From: Clostridiales bacterium Firm_08
GTDB taxonomy: Bacteria > Bacillota > Clostridia > Oscillospirales > QAKW01
Assembly: GCA_001604045.1 (NCBI GenBank)
Contig: LVAN01000021.1
Location: 29,234-93,233 of the forward strand
Length of the DNA: 64,000 bases
Direction: 5' to 3'
Below are positions 58,683 to 64,000 of the stretch, one piece after another. A program made the translations under genes and the position numbers. The notes under the pieces are model-generated. The model did not search any database. It saw only the letters and a list, made by a program, of their open reading frames with translations, and was not told the DNA's origin. Every line of letters begins with the position of its first letter. The stretch's first letter is position 1.

Positions 58683-59070
58683 TTGGTGTACCGTACTTTC
58701 CTTTTGGCAGGAAGAGATCACCGCTTACGGTTTCGCGGTGGATGAACTGGGGAAGCGACTGTACACTCACCCGATTTGTCGTTCGATTGCTCTGACAGGA
58801 AAAATTGGCGGGAAAACGATGTCAGAGATCGTGTCATACGTCGCGGGAGATACCTGCGCGCTGCGCGGAGAGGACAAGGAGAATTTATTGCACACCCTGA
58901 CATCCTTCGGTTCTCATTTATCCGAAACACAAGACAGAATGTTGGAGGAAAGCGTCACCATGCTGAAAAAAAGAACAGAGGAGCAAAAAAACGACATTCG
59001 ACAGAAAAGCGCGTTGATCTATAAAATCGCGCCGCTGCTTTGCGGAGCGGTCATCGTGTTGTGTTGGTAA
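58585..59070 (+). CDS. spoIIIAB: Stage III sporulation protein AB
   Basis: MKIAGILLMVISTAYSVVLYIGQMKETLKEM; operon position; overlaps spoIIIAA by 98 nt. Confidence 0.88.
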   Translation: MKIAGILLMVISTAYSVVLYIGQMKETLKEMNDWCTVLSFWQEEITAYGFAVDELGKRLYTHPICRSIALTGKIGGKTMSEIVSYVAGDTCALRGEDKENLLHTLTSFGSHLSETQDRMLEESVTMLKKRTEEQKNDIRQKSALIYKIAPLLCGAVIVLCW

Positions 59071-59074
59071 TGAT

Positions 59075-59263
59075 ATGGAACTTCTGCTCAAGATCGCATC
59101 CGTTGGCATCGTGACAAGCGTCGTCTGCCAGATCCTGACAAGATCCGGCAAAGACGAGTTGTCAATGGTCGCATCGCTCGCGGGAATGATCATCGCGCTG
59201 CTGATGATCGTAGATCAGGTACGGGATCTTTTCGATACCGTCAAAACAATGTTCTCCTTTTGA
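59075..59263 (+). CDS. spoIIIAC: Stage III sporulation protein AC
   Basis: 62 aa, two TMs, GKDELSMVASLAGMIIALLMIVDQ. Confidence 0.92.
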   Translation: MELLLKIASVGIVTSVVCQILTRSGKDELSMVASLAGMIIALLMIVDQVRDLFDTVKTMFSF

Positions 59264-59266
59264 CAA

Positions 59267-59650
59267 ATGTCAGTTTTAAAAGTTATATTACTCGGCGCGG
59301 CGGCATCTTTTCTTGCTGTTGTTTTAAGTGACAGAAAAGATATTTCACGGCTTCTGACGGTATCCGCGGCGCTGACGGCGCTTTCTTTTGCGTCCTCGAA
59401 ACTCGGCACGTTTTTTTATTTTACGGAACGCTTGCGTGATCAAACGGGGATAGAGACACGATATACGGATATCGTTTATAAAGTCATCGGGATCTGTCTG
59501 ATCGGGGAGATCGTTTCCTCAATATGCGCCGATCACCATAATCAAACGCTTAAAACATCGCTGGAGATCGCGTGTAAATGCGCCGTGATCGTTTTGGCGC
59601 TTCCGATCTTTACAGCTGTTTTGGACAGCATCGGAGAACTGCTGAAATGA
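59267..59650 (+). CDS. spoIIIAD: Stage III sporulation protein AD
   Basis: KVIGICLIGEIVSSICADHHNQTLKTSLEIACKCAVIVLALP. Confidence 0.92.
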   Translation: MSVLKVILLGAAASFLAVVLSDRKDISRLLTVSAALTALSFASSKLGTFFYFTERLRDQTGIETRYTDIVYKVIGICLIGEIVSSICADHHNQTLKTSLEIACKCAVIVLALPIFTAVLDSIGELLK

Positions 59651-60726
59651 AAAAAATAATGATCTTTCTGATCGTTTTGTTTTTGTTTTCGCTTCCGTGC
59701 GCGGCGGAAAAAGACGATATGCTTTCTTTGATCCCAGACGAGGTGGCGGAACAGTTTGATAAAATCGAAACGCGGGCGGATGATCCGCAGGATCTCCTCA
59801 AAACGTTGTCGTTTGAAAATCTTGCCGGAACACTGATAAACAAAGCAAAAGATTTTTTACCGGATCTGATGAAATTCATATCGATCATCCTCGGTTATGT
59901 ATTTGCCTTTGCGGTCCTTGACAGGTTTGCGCTTACAAAGGAAAACAGTACGGCAAAATTTGTGGTTCAAGGCTGTATACACGCGGTGTTGCTTATTTTT
60001 TTGCTTGATTCTTTCGCACGGTGCTGTGCAAAAGTCTCTGACAGTCTTGATACCATACGTGTCTTTTGTGAAAGCAGTGTTCCGATGATCACGGCGCTTT
60101 TGATCGAAGGCGGAAAGAACTTTTCCGCCGCCGTGTTTTCCTATGCTGTGAGTATTTGTTCGGCGCTGCTCACAAGCGCGAGCTGTGATATTTTTCTGCC
60201 GCTTTTACGGATCTATATTTCCGTCGGGAGCTGCGGGTTTTTATGGAACGTGATCGATCTTACCGCGATCACGGATCTAATCAAACAAACGATACGGTGG
60301 ACGGTCAGCGTGTTGTTTTCTGTGTTTACTTTCACCGTTTCCGTACAAAGTTTATTGGCAAGGGCCGCGGATTCGGTCACGAGAAAGGCTTTAAAAACAG
60401 CCGCCGCCGCTGTTCCGATGTTCGGCTCGGTATTATCTGAGGGGATAGATGGCGTTTTCACGCTTGCCGGAGGGACGAAAACAGCGGTATCAGGTCTTGG
60501 GATCGCCGTGATCCTCGCCGTCTTTGTCGGGCCCGCGGTCCATATCGCTTTGCAGGGGATGGCGCTGTATATCTCTCATTCGATCTCACGATTGTTCGGA
60601 CAAAAGGAATGTCTTGCCGTGCTGAGCGTTATGAGCGAGGCATACAAAATGCTGCTCGGGATCTTTCTGGTCTGTATTCTGATGTCCGTTGTCTGTTTTT
60701 TGATCTTGTGTCTGGGAGCGTCATAA
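59647..60726 (+). CDS. spoIIIAE: Stage III sporulation protein AE
   Basis: Signal peptide MKKIMIFLIVLFLFSLPCAAE, multi-TM, operon position. Confidence 0.92.
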   Translation: MKKIMIFLIVLFLFSLPCAAEKDDMLSLIPDEVAEQFDKIETRADDPQDLLKTLSFENLAGTLINKAKDFLPDLMKFISIILGYVFAFAVLDRFALTKENSTAKFVVQGCIHAVLLIFLLDSFARCCAKVSDSLDTIRVFCESSVPMITALLIEGGKNFSAAVFSYAVSICSALLTSASCDIFLPLLRIYISVGSCGFLWNVIDLTAITDLIKQTIRWTVSVLFSVFTFTVSVQSLLARAADSVTRKALKTAAAAVPMFGSVLSEGIDGVFTLAGGTKTAVSGLGIAVILAVFVGPAVHIALQGMALYISHSISRLFGQKECLAVLSVMSEAYKMLLGIFLVCILMSVVCFLILCLGAS

Positions 60727-61169
60727 TGGAGACACTGAAAGCAATGACGATCAGTCTGTGCGCCGCTGTTTTCCTGTTTGGGTTGCTGCTCCGGCTGCTG
60801 CCGGGCGGGGCGATGCTTGAAAAGTACGCAAAGACAATCATCGGTATCCTGCTGATCTTAACGATCCTAAAAGGCATGATATCCTTTTCGGGGGAGATCA
60901 AAAAAGAGACGATGCCGTCATTTGACACGCAGAGCGTCGATCTTGAAGATCAGCTCGCTCGTCAAATACAAATATACTTGGATGACAAGATAGGAGAGAA
61001 CTTTAAAAACGTTTTCTGCCGTTCAGTTTCAATGGAGAAAAAAACCGATAAATATGAGATCGAACGGGTCGATATCGCGTGCTCCGAAAAAGAAAAAAAC
61101 GATGTGATCGAATTTGTCTCCCGTTTATGCGGGATCCCGGAGGAAAAGATCCATGTATCAGAGTATTAA
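60726..61169 (+). CDS. spoIIIAF: Stage III sporulation protein AF
   Basis: METLKAMTISLCAAVFLFGLLLRLLPGGAMLEKYAKTIIGILLI. Confidence 0.9.
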   Translation: METLKAMTISLCAAVFLFGLLLRLLPGGAMLEKYAKTIIGILLILTILKGMISFSGEIKKETMPSFDTQSVDLEDQLARQIQIYLDDKIGENFKNVFCRSVSMEKKTDKYEIERVDIACSEKEKNDVIEFVSRLCGIPEEKIHVSEY

Positions 61170-61674
61170 AAAATATATTTCCGCCGATATTGTTCGAAAA
61201 TACAAGATACCGCTCATCCTGACGCCGATCGCCCTGTTGCTGATCGCGGTTTCGGGTGGATCCACTCAGAATAAAGAGATAAAAACAACACAGATCGACG
61301 TTGAAAAGTATTTTCACAGCATCGAAAAACAACTTGAAACCGGGATCTGCCAGATACAGTCGGTCAATGCCTGTGATGTTATGATCACCGCCGCGTCCGG
61401 CGAGGAATACGAATATCTCGAAAACACAGAACGGTCTTTTGGGGTTCGCGGGGAGGAACAGGAAAACGCGGAAACGCGTGAATACATCCTGGTAGATAAC
61501 GGCAGCGGCAAAAACGTCGTGATCCGGTCAAAAAAATATCCGAAAGTAAAGGGGGTGCTTGTCATATATGAGGGAGCAAGTGACATAAATATTAAAAAAG
61601 CGATCACCGATGCCGTTTCCACGGTGCTCGGCGTTCAAAGCAATAAGGTATGTGTTTTATCAAATCATGAATGA
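61153..61674 (+). CDS. spoIIIAG: Stage III sporulation protein AG
   Basis: TM then ring-building-like KGVLVIYEGASDINIKKAITDAVSTVLGVQSNKVCVL. Confidence 0.92.
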   Translation: MYQSIKKYISADIVRKYKIPLILTPIALLLIAVSGGSTQNKEIKTTQIDVEKYFHSIEKQLETGICQIQSVNACDVMITAASGEEYEYLENTERSFGVRGEEQENAETREYILVDNGSGKNVVIRSKKYPKVKGVLVIYEGASDINIKKAITDAVSTVLGVQSNKVCVLSNHE

Positions 61675-61686
61675 GAGGTAACGAGT

Positions 61687-62199
61687 ATGAAGATCAAGAA
61701 AAAACAGTGGCTGGTTCTGGGGCTTTGCGTGATCGTCTGCGCGGCGATCTATCTGAATTTCCGTCTTGGAAACAACACGACGGAAAAAACGGACTCCGGC
61801 AAGGTATTAGGGGAGGCTCAATACGTCAGTACCGAAGTTAAGGATGCGGCGCAGTATTTTACACAATCAAGGCTGACGCGGCAGAAATCGAAAGAGGACG
61901 CGCTGGATCTTTTGGACTCTGTCATATCATCCAAAGAATCGACCGATACGGTGAAACAGCAGGCAAATACCGAAAAGATGCAGATCGCCAAAAACGATCA
62001 AAGCGAAGCGACGATCGAAAATATGGTTAAGGCAAAGGGCTTTGACGACTGCGTTGCGTTTATCAGCGATGAAAACGTAAGCATTGTTGTGCAGAGTGAA
62101 GGACTTGAGGAAAGCCAGGTTGCGCAGATCCAGGAGATCGTGGTATCTGAAACGGGCTACAAGCCGAGCCAGGTAAAAATTGTTGAGGTAAAAAAATAA
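61687..62199 (+). CDS. spoIIIAH: Stage III sporulation protein AH
   Basis: MKIKKKQWLVLGLCVIVCAAIYLNF; EAQYVSTEVKDAAQYFTQSRLTRQKSKEDALDLLDSVI. Confidence 0.93.
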   Translation: MKIKKKQWLVLGLCVIVCAAIYLNFRLGNNTTEKTDSGKVLGEAQYVSTEVKDAAQYFTQSRLTRQKSKEDALDLLDSVISSKESTDTVKQQANTEKMQIAKNDQSEATIENMVKAKGFDDCVAFISDENVSIVVQSEGLEESQVAQIQEIVVSETGYKPSQVKIVEVKK

Positions 62200-62274
62200 A
62201 AAAGTATTCCATTTTTCAAAAAGTATGATATAATAAAAATACGCAGACAACAACAAAGTTAGGAGATCGTACTT

Positions 62275-62649
62275 ATGGATACTCAAAATCAAAAATTCGG
62301 AGAAGTCAGTATCTCGGAAGACGTGATCGCGACGATCGCGGCGGAAGCCGCCGGTTCCGTGGAAGGCGTGCACGCGCTTGCTCAGACGATCACATCGAAT
62401 TTCAAAGAGCTGATCGGCATCAAAAACGGATCGAAAGGCGTAACGGTCACGTTCGGTGACGATAAGCAGGTGACTGTCGTTTTGAACATCACGCTTTCCT
62501 ATGGCTACAAGATCCAGGAGACCGCCACGCAGGTACAGGCCGCCGTTATGCAAGCCATCAATGAAATGACGGGATACGGCATCGCCGCTGTCAATGTCAA
62601 CGTCCTCAATGTGGACATTCCCAAAAAGGAAACCGCAGCCGAAGCATGA
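62275..62649 (+). CDS. Asp23/Gls24 family envelope stress protein
   Basis: ISEDVIATIAAEAAGSVEGVHAL, GYKIQETATQVQAAVMQAINEMTG. Confidence 0.95.
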   Translation: MDTQNQKFGEVSISEDVIATIAAEAAGSVEGVHALAQTITSNFKELIGIKNGSKGVTVTFGDDKQVTVVLNITLSYGYKIQETATQVQAAVMQAINEMTGYGIAAVNVNVLNVDIPKKETAAEA

Positions 62650-63038
62650 ACAGATATGATGCAAGAGAGAGTGCGTTCGCTCTCGTTTTTTCACTTGATT
62701 TTTCGGATGACGCCGATATCGGCGAACTTCTGACGCTGTACTGCGAGAGCGAGAGCGTGGAACGCGACGCTTTTTTCGAGTCGCTCGTGCGCGCTGTGGC
62801 GGATCATAAAAATGATATCGACCACGCGATAGAAGGGAAACTCGCGCACTGGTCTTTGGCGCGGCTTTCCAAGATCACGCTTGCTGTTCTGCGTCTCGGT
62901 ACGGCGGAACTTTTGTATTTTGACGAGACGCCGAATGCCGTTGTCATCAACGAAGCGGTGGAGATCGCAAAAAAATATGAAGGGAAGGAAAGCGGCCGCT
63001 TTGTAAACGGCATTCTTTCCGCCATCGCAGAGCAATGA
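62646..63038 (+). CDS. nusB: Transcription antitermination factor NusB
   Basis: REAAFALVFSLDF-like N-terminus (RESAFALVFSLDF), LARLSKITLAVLRLGTAELLYFDETPNAVVINEAVEIAKKY. Confidence 0.95.
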   Translation: MNRYDARESAFALVFSLDFSDDADIGELLTLYCESESVERDAFFESLVRAVADHKNDIDHAIEGKLAHWSLARLSKITLAVLRLGTAELLYFDETPNAVVINEAVEIAKKYEGKESGRFVNGILSAIAEQ

Positions 63039-63946
63039 GTATTCTCGCGTTCGATACAAGCAACTATACTACGTCCGCGTGTCTTTTTGATGAGACACGC
63101 GGCATTCTTTGGCAAAATCGCATGATCATCCATCCGCCGCTTGAACAAAAAGGTCTGCGGCAAAGTGAAGTGGTGTTTCAGCATATCAAAAATTTTGAAA
63201 CACTTTTGGATGGAATGCCGGATGAAAAGATCACCTGCGTCGCGGCGTCTGACAGGCCGCGCCCGGTTGACGGATCTTATATGCCCTGTTTTCTGGTAGG
63301 AAAGAATTTTGCGCTTTGTATGGCGGATGTCCTGCACTGTCCCGTACGGTTTTATTCACACCAGCAAAACCATATCATGGCGGGTCTTTATACCGCGGAT
63401 GCTTTGCGTATTCTTTCGAACGATTTTGTTGTTTTTCACGTATCCGGCGGTACAACGGATATCCTGTATGTGCAAAACACCGCTTCCGGTCTTTCCATCG
63501 AACGGATCGGCGGATCTGACGACCTGCACGCCGGACAGCTTGTTGACAGAGTCGGCGTAATGATGGGGATGCGCTTTCCGTGCGGCAGGGAAGTTGAAAA
63601 GACCGCGGAGGGGTGCGATACGTTCCACAAAAACAAAATCAAATTGCGGGATCTGTCTTTTTCTCTTTCGGGATTTGAGAATAAGGCACGCGAACTTTTA
63701 GAGAGCGGCACGCGCGCAGACGCGGCGAAATATACGCTGGATATGATCGCGCAGTCTTTGGACGCCGCTATATTCGCCGTACGCGAGAGGTATGCCGGGA
63801 TACCGATCCTGATGGTCGGCGGTGTAATGGCAAATCGTATCATATCCGCTCATTTGACCGCCGGAAAGTCACGGATTTTCTTTGGGGATCCGTTTTATTC
63901 CTCCGATCACGCGCTGGGCAACGCGGTCTCTTGTATTTATTTTTAA
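63035..63946 (+). CDS. TsaD/Kae1-like (peptidase M22 family) paralog
   Basis: ILAFDTSNYTTSACLFD, HQQNHIMAG (HxxxH), FHVSGGTTDIL, VGGVMANRII. Confidence 0.85.
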   Translation: MSILAFDTSNYTTSACLFDETRGILWQNRMIIHPPLEQKGLRQSEVVFQHIKNFETLLDGMPDEKITCVAASDRPRPVDGSYMPCFLVGKNFALCMADVLHCPVRFYSHQQNHIMAGLYTADALRILSNDFVVFHVSGGTTDILYVQNTASGLSIERIGGSDDLHAGQLVDRVGVMMGMRFPCGREVEKTAEGCDTFHKNKIKLRDLSFSLSGFENKARELLESGTRADAAKYTLDMIAQSLDAAIFAVRERYAGIPILMVGGVMANRIISAHLTAGKSRIFFGDPFYSSDHALGNAVSCIYF

Positions 63947-63954
63947 AATACTAC

Positions 63955-63983
63955 TTGACGAAACGAAAAAAATGGTGTATGAT
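63955..63983 (+). promoter_or_regulatory. SigA-type promoter reading out of window
   Basis: TTGACG-17-TATGAT. Confidence 0.65.
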
Positions 63984-64000
63984 AGGTTACGTTGCTTGGG

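Overview
This 64-kb window is a near-continuous plus-strand housekeeping and sporulation region of a spore-forming Clostridia-type Firmicute (Oscillospiraceae-like by gene content; inference). No rRNA, CRISPR array, prophage or transposase was seen. Gene order: gmk(partial)-rpoZ-priA-def-fmt-Zn peptidase-rsmB-rlmN-PP2C-PASTA kinase-rsgA; a small sporulation island (tiny membrane ORF, a 24-aa SpoVM-like ORF missing from the ORF track, a SipL-like DUF3794/LysM protein); miaB-YlbF-mutS-mutL-miaA; HlyD-like-yggS-sepF-yggT-ylmH-divIVA-lspA-rluD; TPP riboswitch-thiT; pyrH-frr-uppS-cdsA-dxr-rseP-ispG-polC; murB-rapZ-whiA-dnaE-pfkA; tRNA-Val; HAD-VanY-hslO; tRNA-Asp/Phe/Cys; an [FeFe]-hydrogenase maturation operon (TM1266-like regulator, hydE, hydG, hydF); an operon with a flippase-like protein and sn-glycerol-1-phosphate dehydrogenase; spoIIIAA-AH; asp23-nusB-TsaD paralog. 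The main items for follow-up are a composite palindromic array at 48521-48698 with a shared 17-mer after another tRNA terminator, the hidden spoVM with a SigE-like promoter at the adjacent sipL-like gene, a structured leader upstream of the hyd operon, a duplicated 93-aa module at the C-terminus of the PASTA kinase, and the glycerol-1-phosphate operon. All homology calls come from reading the protein sequences; no database search or folding program was run.
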